A stretch of 64,000 nt of DNA from Labia minor. Its lineage: Eukaryota; Arthropoda; Insecta; Dermaptera; Spongiphoridae. Under the pieces are notes generated by a model, which saw nothing but the letters and a program-made list of their open reading frames with translations, searched no databases and had not been told where the DNA came from. Positions 34,265-45,720 of the stretch are shown here, piece after piece; positions within the stretch are counted from its first letter, which is position 1, and each line of letters begins with the position of its first letter. The position numbers and the translations under genes are program-made. The DNA lies in contig OY720346.1 of the NCBI GenBank assembly GCA_963082975.1, positions 68,997,267-69,061,266 of the forward strand, read 5' to 3'.

Positions 34265-34748
34265 TTGTGTATGTATGTAAACAAGATTATCGCAAAAACG
34301 TTTTGAGCTAGAATCATGAAATTTGGTACATGGACATTATTTGAAATTTGTTGTTTTCTAACAACTTTTGAGAAATGTAGCTCAACCAGAAGAGGGTCAT
34401 TACCTACCACGTTTTGATTTTTTTTCCTCCAACCTGACCGTAAAAATAATGATATATGTTTGATAGTTTTTCACATGATTAAAAATTGTATAAAACTGCT
34501 ATATATAGAATTTCAGCTTGATTGAATCGCTGAAAGTACCAGAATTAATTTTTTAACACTGCAAATCTCACGCGCCAACACGTGACGTGGTGCCATCAAT
34601 AAAGAGCCAAACATGCGCTAGTTTAATAAATATTATTTATTAATTTTAATTTATAATTTATAATTACTTAATTCAATTTAATTTAAATATAATATATGTT
34701 ATTTAATCCAATTCAAATTGCGAGATAGTCGAGTGGAGACACTACAGC
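34116..34748 (+). mobile_element. Helentron-like HINE family A, copy 4, full length
   Basis: 5' hairpin ACATCTCGTCAGAGATAGAG, TTTTCAATGTTGAGATTTTG, (GT)n at 34232-34261, AAAACGTTTTGAGCTAGAAT, GAAATTTGGTACATGG, CAACCAGAAGAGGGTCATTA, the AATCGCTGAAAGTACC block, and the 3' end GCGAGATAGTCGAGTGGAGAC with ACTACAGCT. The 3' hairpin carries one mismatch (ACTACAG instead of ACTCCAG). Open frames across the GT repeat are repeat-derived. Confidence 0.86.
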
Positions 34749-35391
34749 TAATTTTTATCTCTATTCAATTGGTTTATTGATTTCTATTTTATATCACAAA
34801 ATATGATCATCATCATTATTTATATCCTCATATTATGTTTTTGAAATTATTACTTGTATATTATCATATTCTTGATAATTATAAATATGATAAAAGAGAA
34901 ATCCCTTTCTGTCTTCTCTCTCTTTCTATTTCTTTATGGAATTTAAAGAAAATGTTTTTATTTTTATTAAACTCCCAAAAGTGTGTAAAATTCTAAAAAT
35001 TTATATGTTATACTTATAAATGGTAAATACTTGGTGAATTGAGCCTTCGCTTTAAACTTCAAAATCCCAGTAATTATATTTTATATATATTCATATTTAA
35101 ATTCCCAATTATATAAATATTAATAATAATGATACTTATATTTATATTTATGGTTTCCAAAATCACCTTGAATTATTGTAATGTTTTGATTTGGATATTT
35201 ATTGACACCTATTATAAATTAGGTTAATTAAGGAAATACTGATTGTTTTAAATGACACTTATATAGACCGATTCTTCACTTTCTTCTTCAAAATCCTGTC
35301 CACAATTTTTAAAATTAGAAAGACATAGATATATACAATTTTAGTAGAATAAAATAAGATTAGATAATAATATAGATATATTAATGTATAT
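34749..35391. other. AT-rich intergenic DNA
   Basis: No gene or repeat recognised. Confidence 0.55.
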
Positions 35392-35404
35392 ATATTCTAT
35401 ATAT

Positions 35405-36039
35405 CTATTTATCTCTGTGGCTCCATTGAACTCGAAAGTTCTTGGCCGCACAACCACACTTATCCAAGTATCCCTATTCTGAGCCACAACCCTCCAATCA
35501 ATCCCTACCCTCTCCCATCTCTCTCAAGTCCCTTCCTACATTATCCACCCACCGCGTCCCCGGTCTTCCAAGAGGGCGTTTCCCACTCGGTCTCCCCACC
35601 AATATATTTTTCGCCATTCTTTCTTCTCCCATTCTAGCCTATCGCAGCCTTCTCGATTTTATAATTTTAACTATATGCATAGAGGTCATGCAATTCCTCG
35701 TTATTCAATCTTCGCTATTCCCTGATGACCTCATCTTTCTTTGGCCCATAAATGCTTCGCAGAATTCTATTCTCAAATACTCTAAATCTACTCTCGTCTC
35801 CTAAGGTCATAGACCATGCCTCACACCCATATAATACAACCGGCATAATAATTGTTTTATATATTTTAATTTTGATCCCCTTTGATATTAATTTTAACGC
35901 GATAAGCCCCTTTACTGCATGATAACAGGCTCTTCCCAATTGCAACCTCGCTTTAAACTCTTCTCGAACATTATTGGCCTTCGTTATTACAGAACCTAAA
36001 TATTTAAATTTTTCTACACACACACATTTTCAAATTCTA
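35405..36039 (-). pseudogene. LINE insertion, copy 3, best preserved C-terminal region
   Basis: A 102-residue minus-strand frame (35715-36023) reads EKFKYLGSVITKANNVREE, LQLGRACYHAVKGLIALK, SKGIKIKIYKTIIMPVVLYG and CEAWSMTLGDESRFRVFENR. This is the region after the reverse transcriptase fingers/palm, typical of arthropod LINEs whose polyprotein continues beyond the catalytic domain. The frame breaks before the 3' end, which continues to the family tail at about 35405-35420. Flanked by a 13-bp duplication ATATTCTATATAT at 35392-35404 and 36040-36052; it is AT-rich, so slightly less decisive. 5'-truncated at 635 bp and not functional. Confidence 0.9.
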
Positions 36040-36104
36040 ATATTCTATATATTTTTACTACAAGATTATTAATTCAGATTAGCAAAAATTGTTCATTGGT
36101 CCAT

Positions 36105-36170
36105 TTGAGTTGTCAAATCCTTAGATATGTAATGCTCTTGGATGGGTAACCAAGTGGAAAGCATATGTTA
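36105..36170 (+). pseudogene. Possible 5S-rRNA-derived relic
   Basis: CTCTTGGATGGGTAACCAAG followed by TGGAAAGCAT resembles the internal C-box region of eukaryotic 5S rRNA (TACTTGGATGGGTGACC.. TGGGAA), and the sequence on both sides aligns loosely with it. The 5' third of a 5S gene and a T-run terminator are absent. It could be a 5S pseudogene, a decayed 5S-derived SINE, or chance. Confidence 0.3.
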
Positions 36171-38992
36171 ATGGCATAAATAGTTGGAATCAAGGATAAT
36201 ACATGGGCTACATCGATGGGGGATGTTGAGACAATCAGCCCTTTATCTCTATAGACACTCGGAACGGCTGGTTATATAGTAAATGCCTTTTGGCCCTAAA
36301 TGCCCTGGTTATTATTAGCAATTGTATGGAATGCCAGGCGTTAAGGAACAAGAAGGAAGTCGAACCTATACCTATCAAGGAATAAGTTTCTGTATTATTT
36401 ACTAAAAAGATGCCTGTTTATTAACTCTATTTCTTCTATATATATTAAGATATCTCAAAAAAACTTAAAACTTATCTTTTTGTAATAAAAATAATAGGAA
36501 AACTGTGAAATTTAAAAAATTATTTAGATTTTGAGAATTTTTAGAAATGGTTCATTGAAAATCCTCATAAAATATCCAAGTTAAATACAAATATCCTTTT
36601 TATAGTGAAATAAGTAAAATTTTATATGAATTTGGATAAATTATTTACTTTTTGTTTTTTCAATGGTGAATTTAATATCTTTCATAGAAAATAAATTCTT
36701 TTGATGCTATTACAGAAATAATATTGCATAACCCTCAGGGGAACTACCTACATATATATTTGGAATCATATAAAAAACATACCGGGCGAGTTTTTTTTTT
36801 CTTTTTGAGGTTGCAATCAAAAATTTATAATCAAATTTAAATTTTTATTGAATTTTATTTACATTTATTTTTGATCTTTTAAATAAATAGATTAAACTAA
36901 TATTCTATAAAATTTTACTAAAGTAGAGGAAGTCAAGTTTATGCTTATAATCATTACAACATAATTTCTCAAAACTGAATCATTAATGAATAGATTTAAT
37001 CTACATTTTAGAGATTAAACATTATAAAAACAAAACATAAAAGATGTGTAGTTAATAACAAATTTATTTTTAGCTGATAATATCTCGTAAATATAATATT
37101 CATTCGACAATTATTATGTCTAGGAATTTATTTAAAAAAAAAAATTATTATTTTAAAATTATCCAAATAGGTTATTCTTTATTTATTTTTCTCATTTGAA
37201 ATACAATTTTCAAAGAAAAAAAAAGCATTGAAGGTAATATTAGTTCATAAACTACATACATATGTATATATGTCACATTTTCATAAAAGAAATAATACAT
37301 ATTAATAAATAAATATTCATTAAAAAAAAAATGAATAATACATCTAAAATGTTTTTTATGACCCTTTTATTAATTTTCTTGAGAGAACACAAAATGTTTT
37401 TCCCTCTTTTATTTAAAGATTACCATATCATTTAATGTTATATATTTTTTTTGTTTGGTCTTTTGAGTGAGAAATACAATAAATAGTCATGTTTATGTAG
37501 TAAAGTAATTAAAATTTTTATGATTATATGAGTTGTTTTTATTTATAGGGTGGTTGTTAAATTTTAAATCCAATTTTTTTGAAAAATAAATTCAGTTTGG
37601 AAGTTAAAGTGGCTATTTTTTTTAATAAATCTGAATACAAATAATTTTCCTTGGGTATTAATTCTGATTTCAACACTCGCCCTCCCCCCCCCCCCCGCTC
37701 CCTCTCACTTTATCCTTCCTCTTCCATTCTTTTTCACAGAGCCCACACATTCAGAGCCCATTCTATTATACAAAGCAATTCTCTGTGTTCATTTCTACCC
37801 CCACCCCCCTCCTCCTACTACACTCTTATTCCCCTTCATTTCGTTTTTTTGAACATTTTAAAACCATGAAAAGACTATAAAATATGTTCTGGCTGGTTCC
37901 GTGGTAATTTTTCTTCAGGTTAACTGTCCCTTCTCTCTCTCTCTCTTCTCATTCTGTTTCCTTTAATATTTCGGCTAATTAAATTATTACAAAGGAACCT
38001 TCATTGCAGTGTTGTCGTTAATTGTAGATTTTTTACCACCTCAAAAGACGTAGGGATGAGATAGAAAAGGGTGAAAGAGGACTTGGAACAGGGAATCGCT
38101 GCAAAGGCGATTCTGGTTACATAAAACCTTCCACAGTTGGTTTTTATGGCATTCCAAAAAGTCTCAGCAACATCTTAATGTTATTTAAGGGCTCATTACC
38201 TTCGCCGAATCTTATACCATGGCCAAGTGTCCTTTTACTTTTTTTTTGTACTACTGGATACCATTTCAAAAGCCATGCGGTCTGTAGACGAGAAAACCGC
38301 GTACACTTAAAAAAACCTTTCCAAAGACGAATCTGTATCATTGATGATACGGCTCATAAAGAGAAAACAAAAACAAACACAATATATATATATATATAAA
38401 CAAACAAAAAAAAAACAAGAACAACAAATGAAATTGTTGGAAATATTTCAGGTGTGAAGATAGGAACATTTTACAAAGGTTTCTCCCCTCAGCCAATTCG
38501 TTCAAAAGTAAAAATAAATTTAAAATAAAATAAAACAAAATAAAGAAAGAAAGAACACAACGAGGAAGAGAAAAACGAATATAATTAATGAATAAAAGAT
38601 AAGTTTAGAGAAAAAAAAAAAAAAAAAGAAATGAAAGAAGACAAAAAAAGATTTTTTTTTGAAAAATAAATACACCCAACCAATTGTCGTATTTCAATTA
38701 TTCCAATTCTTTTCTTTTCTCAATCAAAGACAAAATTAAAAAAAAAAGATTTATATGACCATTTAGTATAATAATGATAATCACATATAAAATAAAATTC
38801 TTTATATTTTATTAGTATTTTGAAAATTTTATATATTTTCTAAAAAAATAAGCGGGAGTGTCCTCCCCTAGACTTTCCCGCATATAAATAGGTATAAAGA
38901 GTTGTGAATGAATATTTAGAATGTGTAAACTTGGTATTGATAAAGAGCCAGTTCGTATTAGTTTATTGGTGTCAAATTTGATATTTGGTAAC

Positions 38993-39020
<28 letters not shown>
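36171..39020. other. AT-rich intergenic DNA with mixed-complexity patches
   Basis: 36180-36400 has ordinary complexity but no open frame or known element. 37680-37830 is C/T-rich with a C-run. 38070-38350 has open frames on both strands with no recognised domain. (TA)n at 38998-39022. No gene can be supported. Confidence 0.5.
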
Positions 39021-39023
<3 letters not shown>

Positions 39024-39027
<4 letters not shown>

Positions 39028-39055
39028 AAAGTGCTACTTCCGGTTAACTGATATT
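39024..39055 (-). mobile_element. HINE family C fragment left of the family B insertion
   Basis: AAAGTGCTACTTCCGGTTAAC resembles GTACCACTTCCGGTTAACCG at about 39744 in the family C element on the other side of the family B copy. Confidence 0.5.
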
Positions 39056-39568
39056 TTAAATGTAAAAAAAACAGATATGGATATAATATAAATATTTTTA
39101 ATTTTATTTTATTTATAATATATAAGGGCTGGCTGTGACGTCATGAAGTGCTGGGTGACGTCATATAATTTTAAATTAAGAAAAAACTAATGAAGATGAT
39201 TTTTCTCGAGGATAAAACCAATACAAAGTGCATAACACATGGAGATATGTCCTCACGTGAAATTTGATATGAAAATAACCCTTCACTTCCTCTCTTCGAT
39301 CGGCAATACTAGCACTTCCGGTTTCCGGATTTGCACCAAAAGTTGATCAATTCATCCTAATGATGTATTAAGTAAATATACCAAATTTCATCAAAATCCG
39401 TTGAGCCGTTCAGGCTGTACACATCTATACGGACGGACGGACAGACATCATGCTAAAAATACTTTTTTCTGTTAAGAAAATGCATGGTTCGTGGAGATAT
39501 GTACCTAAAAATATCCATAGGTGAAATTTGGTGTGAAAACAATACCTCCCTTACTATCGTCGGTCGGT
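39056..39568 (-). mobile_element. Helentron-like HINE family B, copy 4 (lacks 3' hairpin)
   Basis: Matches 14765-15293 in order: AAAACAGATATGGATA, paired TGACGTCA motifs at 39137-39163, CCGGTTTCCGGATTTGCACC, the GAGCCGTTCAGGCTGTACAC cassette, a GGAC microsatellite, and the 5' end complement CGTCGGTCGGT at 39558-39568. The terminal GACCTG hairpin region is missing and replaced by family C-like sequence. Confidence 0.8.
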
Positions 39569-39573
39569 AAAAA

Positions 39574-40030
39574 GGAAACGCTACTTGTATAGGTAAAATG
39601 TCACTTCCGGTAGTCAGATCATGATGAAATTTGGTATCTCAATTTTTTTCATATTTTTAAATCTATATACAAAATAGGAAGCAAATATCTCGAAGCAAAC
39701 TGGTACTTTACTTGAAAGGTAAATGCAACCATTGTAGGTAAAGTACCACTTCCGGTTAACCGATTTTGACGAAATTTTGATAGAAATCTACAAACTGTGA
39801 ATAATATCGGTGTACCAAATTTCGAAGTCCTAGCTTGATTAGTTTTTGAGTAAATTTGCTTACAGACATTACATACATACATACATACATACATACACAC
39901 ACACAGACATAATTCGAAAAATGGTATTTTCCGACTCAGGGAGGTCTAAAACATCAAGATCTATCGAAATCTCGAAGTCGAAATTTTTGACGATTCCAAT
40001 ACTTCCCTTATACGAAGTATGCGGGAAAGT
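39574..40030 (-). mobile_element. Helentron-like HINE family C
   Basis: On the minus strand the 5' end reads ACTTTCCCGCATACTTCGTA and TAAGGGAAGTATTGGAATCG: a hairpin-forming subterminal region strikingly like the ACCCGTTACTCGTAGAGTAA..GGGTATACTAG start I remember for Drosophila DINE-1. Then follow CGACTTCGAGATTTCG, a TATG/GTGT microsatellite (39874-39905), a CTCAAAAACTAATCAAGCTAG / GAAATTTGGTAC cassette and CGGTTAACCGGAAGTGG. The element's 3' end is not found downstream of the family B copy, consistent with B having inserted in C or replaced part of it. Confidence 0.78.
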
Positions 40031-41203
40031 AAAAACAATTAATAATTTATTGTAGATGTATAAAATTTAAATTTTACTTTCTAATAATTATTGCCAGTTT
40101 ATTATTAATATTTTATAGATTCCATTATTTTCTAACTTTTTATTTTACTAAATGAAAATGTTTAAATGATGTGAAAGTATGTTTAAATGTTTTTGAGTGA
40201 AATGATAGTTTGCTTGAGAAAGTTTGAAAATATTTATCTAATTTATATAATTATTAAAAAGTTCATTAATTTCTAGAAACCGAAATTATCATTTTCATTT
40301 AAGCATATTCAAAAAACTATACCTAGTATAGTTTAGAAATGTTATGTATAATATTATAATAATTTTCGAAAAAGTTTTATGATCGTAAAATATTTTTTAC
40401 TTAAAATTAAATTTTTTTTAAATAAAATTGCGGGTTGCCTAACATCTAAGTAATCTACCCTTGAAATATATCATTGAAATATAGTAAATACTTATTTATA
40501 AAATATATTAGTTTATAGTAATTTTAATTGAAGAAAAATTGGTGAAAATTTAAAAAATTTGTCGAAAAAAATAAATCAATAAAAATAATTTCGATTTACA
40601 GGAAATTAGTAAAAACTTTCTTTTTGTGTGGTGACTTGAAAAAAGTTATATAGAGTAGGGGTGGGTGGTTGAAAATATCGACTGATAATTAATCATCATT
40701 TCTGACATCAGTTAAATTAACTCTCGCTCAACTCGCTTAATGCTATTATCATTAATATTATTATTTTTACTTTAATATTTAATTTATTTTATGTGTATGT
40801 GTGTGTGTGTGTGTTTGTGTGTGATTAATAAGAACAAAAATAAAAAGAGAGACAAAGATATGGAAAAGATAGGACTGTGTGTTTGTTTTTTTCATTGTTT
40901 GGAGAAAAGGAGGATGGTATTTTGGAGTCCGGAGAGGGTTAAAAGAAAGGGTCTGAAAAGAAACTTGAGCAATGTTTTATTGATGATTTATTTTAATTTT
41001 TATTTTCCGTCTTCTTTTTTTATTCTTCTCTTTTTTAACCTCTTCTCCACCCCCACCTCTCTTCCCTCTCTCAACCATTTTTATTAGCTTTCTTGAAGAA
41101 GCGAGATTGAAAGGAACCAACTCATATAAAAAAAAGTCTTAGGAGTATTTCTACTCGAGAAGAATTTTATATCTAGATATTTAATGGACTTTCCAGTAAA
41201 ACG
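40031..41203. other. AT-rich intergenic DNA
   Basis: (GT)n at 40793-40822. No gene recognised. Confidence 0.55.
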
Positions 41204-41330
41204 AATTTTCATAAGTAGTTGTCAAGGAGTGATAAAAAATGAAATTAAAATCTATATTTTTTTGTTTGGGTTCTTCTTCTTCATCTTCGTTTTCTAATTC
41301 TAGTTTTTTTTTTCTTCAATTTCATTCTGT
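41204..41330 (+). repeat. Duplicated segment, copy 1
   Basis: AATTTTCATAAGTAGTTGTC to TTCAATTTCATTCTGT recurs at 41604-41729 in the same orientation, 400 bp downstream, with only a few differences (for example AAATTAAAATC against AAATTGAAATC). Confidence 0.9.
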
Positions 41331-41506
41331 GAAGTAGAAAATTGACTATGAAAGTGGAAGAGGTGTATAGGCTACTGGTTAAATCTGGAGTTAATTTAAA
41401 CCTATAAGAGGTTGGTTAAGCTTTACAAATTAATGTTAACCTGGTAACTAATGGCAGGCGATCTTACACACAAAGAGAGATACAACTAAAAAAAAAAATT
41501 ACTTTT

Positions 41507-41554
41507 ATAATTATTTTCTATGTTAAAAGACATAGTGGTGAATATTATTAAAAT

Positions 41555-41561
<7 letters not shown>
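41507..41561 (+). repeat. Inverted repeat, left arm
   Basis: 55-bp arm starting ATAATTATTTTCTATGTTAA. Its complement is at 41742-41796, with two mismatches. Between the arms lie a (TA)n tract (about 41557-41603) and copy 2 of the duplicated segment. Confidence 0.9.
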
Positions 41562-41603
<42 letters not shown>

Positions 41604-41611
<8 letters not shown>

Positions 41612-41729
41612 TAAGTAGTTGTCAAGGAGTGATAAAAAATGAAATTGAAATCTATATTTTTTTGTTTGGGTTCTTCTTCTTCATCTTCGTTTTCTAATTC
41701 TAGTTTGTTTTTTTTCAATTTCATTCTGT
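41604..41729 (+). repeat. Duplicated segment, copy 2
   Basis: Second copy of 41204-41330. It sits exactly between a (TA)n tract and the right arm of the inverted repeat. Confidence 0.9.
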
Positions 41730-41741
41730 ATATATATAAAT

Positions 41742-41796
41742 ATATTTTATTTTAATAATATTCAGCTCTATGTCTTTTAACATAGAAAATAATTAT
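41742..41796 (-). repeat. Inverted repeat, right arm
   Basis: Reverse complement of 41507-41561 (CTATGTCTTTTAACATAG against CTATGTTAAAAGACATAG). Confidence 0.9.
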
Positions 41797-41827
41797 AAAT
41801 TATATATTTATATATATATATAAAAAT

Positions 41828-42108
41828 CAGTGATTCTCAACCTTTATTTTACCGCGGCACACTTTTAACGGTTTAAAAATTTGGCGGCACACTCATGAAA
41901 TAATATAACAGGGATGGGCACATTTGGTGATACTTAGAGCCATATTGAAAAATCGGAAATGTTTAAGAGCCTGATCGCAAAAACATTTTATATTTTTTTT
42001 TACATACATATAAAATAAATAAGTACTTTTTCTTAATTTGAACTTAACATTTTTAAAATTTGGGGGCACATTTTGAAAATCTCACGGCACAGTGGTTGAG
42101 AATCACTG
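41828..42108. mobile_element. hAT MITE (family F), copy 1
   Basis: Left end CAGTGATTCTCAACCTTT, right end TGGTTGAGAATCACTG. Flanking octamers ATAAAAAT (41820-41827) and ATATAAAT (42109-42116) match at 7 of 8 positions. Inside, mirrored CGGCACAC/CACGGCACAG blocks lie near the ends and AAGAGCCTGATCGCAAAAAC in the middle. Non-coding, 281 bp. Confidence 0.87.
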
Positions 42109-42116
42109 ATATAAAT

Positions 42117-43168
42117 CAAACCTAATTTATTTTTATTTATTTGTTTACTTTAAATTCAAATTAGATTAATATAGTTATTTCATTACTAATTGTAAAATAC
42201 TTAATAAATATTTTAGAATCTAACAGACAATTAAAAAATTAATAAATATATTGATTTTTTTTTTTATATTTATTGTTTTAGTTTCAGATAAATTAATTAA
42301 TATTAATTAAAAATCAGTATAATTCAATTTTTAAGTTCTTAAATTTAATTTAATTATTATCTTTTTTTAATTTAAATTTTCCATTTATATATATATAATG
42401 AAAGTAAAGTAATTATAATTAATTAAATAGTAATCCTATTAAATGTCTAGTATGTTTTATTCTATATATATATATATATATGTGTTTATAATCGACAACC
42501 AATTACAATTAAATCTAATTAATATAAGTTCTAATTTGGTATGTAATGATATTGTTATATTAAATTTAAATTTAAATAAAAGGATTAATAATAAAAATTT
42601 CAAAGAACGAAAGTTATTTGAGTAGTCCGATGCAAATAGAAATATTTTTTTCTTTTATTTTTACTATTTTATAGCAATTTCGTCTAGGACTTGAATTGAA
42701 AATATAAATCTTTAATCGACGATATAAACGGAGAATAAAATGTTTTACAATCTATCTATCTATGGCGATTCACTCTTAAAAAAACTTTTATTTTCTAAAA
42801 TTAAAAGAAAATAAAAGAGGATTGCCAGCAATGGAGGATAAAATAGGAAAAAACCGCCTACACCAATTGAATTTAGAACCAGTTCATGGTGAATTATGGA
42901 TAAACTTTGATTGGAAATACCCTGGAGAGAGAGAGAGAGAGAGGGCGGAAAAAATAACGCATAAATGTCTCCCACAATTTCTTATTATTTTCTATGTTAT
43001 CATTGGATATTAAAAAGATATTATCAGTGCACACGGGTAAAATAGAAAACTTTTAAACTAGTATTCCATTATTTTTTTTCATGTTTTTTAAGAGAAAAAA
43101 AATATATTTTTAAAATTACATAAAATGATTATCTAATGATTAATTAAATTATTATAGCTTTTTAATAG

Positions 43169-43200
<32 letters not shown>

Positions 43201-44016
43201 AATTTAATGTATTGTAAAAAGTGAAAGTATATATATTTGTTTAAAAGAGATAAAGTGTATTATAAATTTTTCAGGAAAGATAATGAATATATATATATAC
43301 TATATATAAAACTCATTAAAAGTACTTATAAGAAAGCAATAAAGGGGAGAAATCATTGAGTGGGATAAGTTGAAAGATAATATCAAATCTTATCTAAAGG
43401 AAATTGACCTGTCACTTGGATTGGTTGATGTGAAACGAAAGGAGATGGAAGTTGTTCCTTATCCCGGGAGGAAGGGGCAAAAACTAGATTTAAAAAATTA
43501 TATTTATATAAAGCGATGGGATATAATTTAAGTTCATCGCGATTTTTGTGCAATTTTTTTTTTTTATTAAATAATGTTAATATTTTGTAGATGTTGTAGA
43601 TTAGTAGAAAAATCCTTGATGAATAAAAAATCGAAATAAGATTGGAAATGATAAAGATAGTGAAGTGATAATTTAAAAACTTCCTATTAATGTAAATATT
43701 TAAAAGAATTTATAATTGAATTGAACTGTCAATGATTGTGATTCACAAGTATAATTGACGAGTATATAATATTCTATTTGAATATTCGTTTATTTAAAGT
43801 CAAGTAAAGTCATAATTTCAATGATTTTTTTTTGACATTTCTCAGTTTATTAATTATAATTTATTTTTATTTTTTATATACGAGTATATGATAATAATTA
43901 ATATCTTTAGATAAAAGTTTGATTAGAAATAATCTTAATCAATTTATTTTATTATGGTTTAAAATATAATTTTTGAAAAATCGTTGGAGTTACTGAAAAT
44001 TTAATTTTATATATGG
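42117..44016. other. AT-rich intergenic DNA
   Basis: (TA)n at 43166-43200, (GA)n at 42927-42942. Patches at 42820-42930 and 43360-43480 have normal complexity but no supportable exon. Confidence 0.5.
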
Positions 44017-44024
44017 GTATAAAC

Positions 44025-44584
44025 AAGTGGTTCCCAAAATTATTTGGCCTGCTCCCCTCCCCACTTTTGAAAAAAAAGCGTCACCTGAAAATTAACATTT
44101 TTTTTTTTTAATTTTAATAACAATTAAACAGAAAGATAGGTGTACCTATTTGCAACATATTATATAGAAGAGAGGAGGCAGCTAGCCGAGAGTGTAGCGT
44201 AGCAATTTTCTTCACAAGAAATAAAATTAAATTTAACATCAGCTGCCTCCGGCTCTAGGAACTGACAGCTCCTGGTTCTATACATGCGGAAGTCAACGGG
44301 AAACCACCGCATTAACATTCCCAAGAAAAATAATCATGACTGAGCAGCTTTTAAGGCCATCCTAGTCATGATGATAGGCAAACTCCGAAAGACACCTTAA
44401 GAAGAAGATATAGGAGAGTGTAAATTACAACCATTGAGGTTTGAAATTATAAAACTCTTTATTGAACTAAGAATAGAAAAGTTATAAATAAGTAATTTTC
44501 CCTAAACTTTCTCTAAACTCACCGCCCCTCTGAATCGCTGTAGGACCCACGAGGGGGCGGTAGCGCCCACTTTGGGAATAAGTG
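44025..44584. mobile_element. hAT element carrying a retroposon
   Basis: Left end AAGTGGTTCCCAAAATT, right end CACTTTGGGAATAAGTG. A GTATAAAC duplication lies at 44017-44024 and 44585-44592 (the repeat can be read as 9 bp, GGTATAAAC, which leaves the exact junction open). GCTCCCCTCC near the left end and GAGGGGGCGG near the right end mirror each other. Without the insert it is about 330 bp. A fragment of the same family lies at 8588-8765. Confidence 0.82.
44172..44402 (+). mobile_element. Unidentified retroposon inside the hAT element
   Basis: A GC-richer segment, GAGGAGGCAGCTAGCCGAGA to CACCTTAAGAAGAAG, flanked by ATATAGAAGAG and ATATAGGAGAG (10 of 11 match). The homologous region at 8730-8750 lacks it, which supports a true insertion. 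It includes CCGCATTAACATTCCCAAG and AGTCATGATGATAGGCAAAC and ends in an AAGAAG-type tail, typical of a LINE or SINE 3' end. Source family not recognised. No open frame. Confidence 0.65.
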
Positions 44585-44592
44585 GTATAAAC

Positions 44593-45720
44593 CATCTATT
44601 ATATAGTACAGGTACCAAGAGTAAAAACATATACGATAGAATGGTTAGCTGAAATAAATGAATTCATCACCATTTATTTTTATTTTTTTATTTTATTTAT
44701 TTTTTTTTTTTTGCATTTGTAAATAGATATAATTTTTAATAAACAAGAGAAATCCACAAGCGAGAAAAAAATAACACATCTATCTCTAAAAACAGCAGGA
44801 GGTATTCTACCCAAAATGTGACTTTTTTTAATGGGAGTATAGTAACAGGAAAGGAGAAAGTGAGGTGGTGGTGGTGAATAATCAAATTACCTTCCTATCC
44901 ACACCCCTCCTCTCTTCTACACCCCAAAAGTTAACAGAAAAGCCATCCCCACACACTGAAAGAACTTGCACAGCTGTCAACCTTTTATCAGAAAAATTAA
45001 CAGAAACAAAACATAACGGGATTATGAATATTTGTGCGCAATGAGTTTCTCGACTGCCGAATTTTATCATTAACAATGGAGATAGAAGGCGTGGGGGTGG
45101 GTGGTGCATTGGTGGTAACAACATGCTCAGAATCCAATTACACAGCCTCCATATTTTTTTATACTCAAGGCATGACAGCTAATAAACATTTGAATATTTC
45201 GACATAAACGGATAATTAAATTCTATGTTTATATCATCGTGCGTTAACAAAAAAAAAAAATAAATAAAAAAATAAATAAATAAATAAAAATAAAAAGTTG
45301 AAGCTTCACAAAATGTTTATAAGTTTTAATAAACAGAGGGATTAGATTAGGAGAGAAATAAGGAGAGGGAATTAAACACATGTGTAAATGTACTCAGGGC
45401 GAGATAAATAGATAAATTAAAAATAAAAAACTTTTGATAAAATAGAATTGATCAAACTATTTAGAATACATTATAGTATACTATTATCTCGTATCATTTT
45501 ATTTCAATTTTTATATTCAAATTTACTAAGTGAATAAAATTAAAAGTAAAATTTGAAAAAATAGAGTATATAATAAAAAAAATAATCATTTGTATCCTGT
45601 GTAAATAATTAGTTTTCTTTTTAAAGATTATAAATAATAATAAATTATAATAAATTTATATTTTTATTATAATAAGTTCATTCATATAAGTATATAGTAT
45701 ATATATATATATATATATAT
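44593..45720. other. AT-rich intergenic DNA
   Basis: 44870-45130 has higher complexity and an open minus frame without a domain. (TAAA)n at about 45260-45295. (TA)n at 45699-45722. Confidence 0.5.

Noticed and set aside
38178-38399. Peptide TGYHFKSHAVC.. resembling the start of a nuclear receptor zinc finger
   Set aside because: The Cys spacing and the conserved GCKGFF block do not follow, no splice structure is visible, and the opposite strand is open over the same stretch.
41828-42108. Possible host ncRNA from the hairpin-forming element
   Set aside because: hAT end motifs, a near-exact 8-bp duplication and a second copy at 54938 identify it as a MITE.
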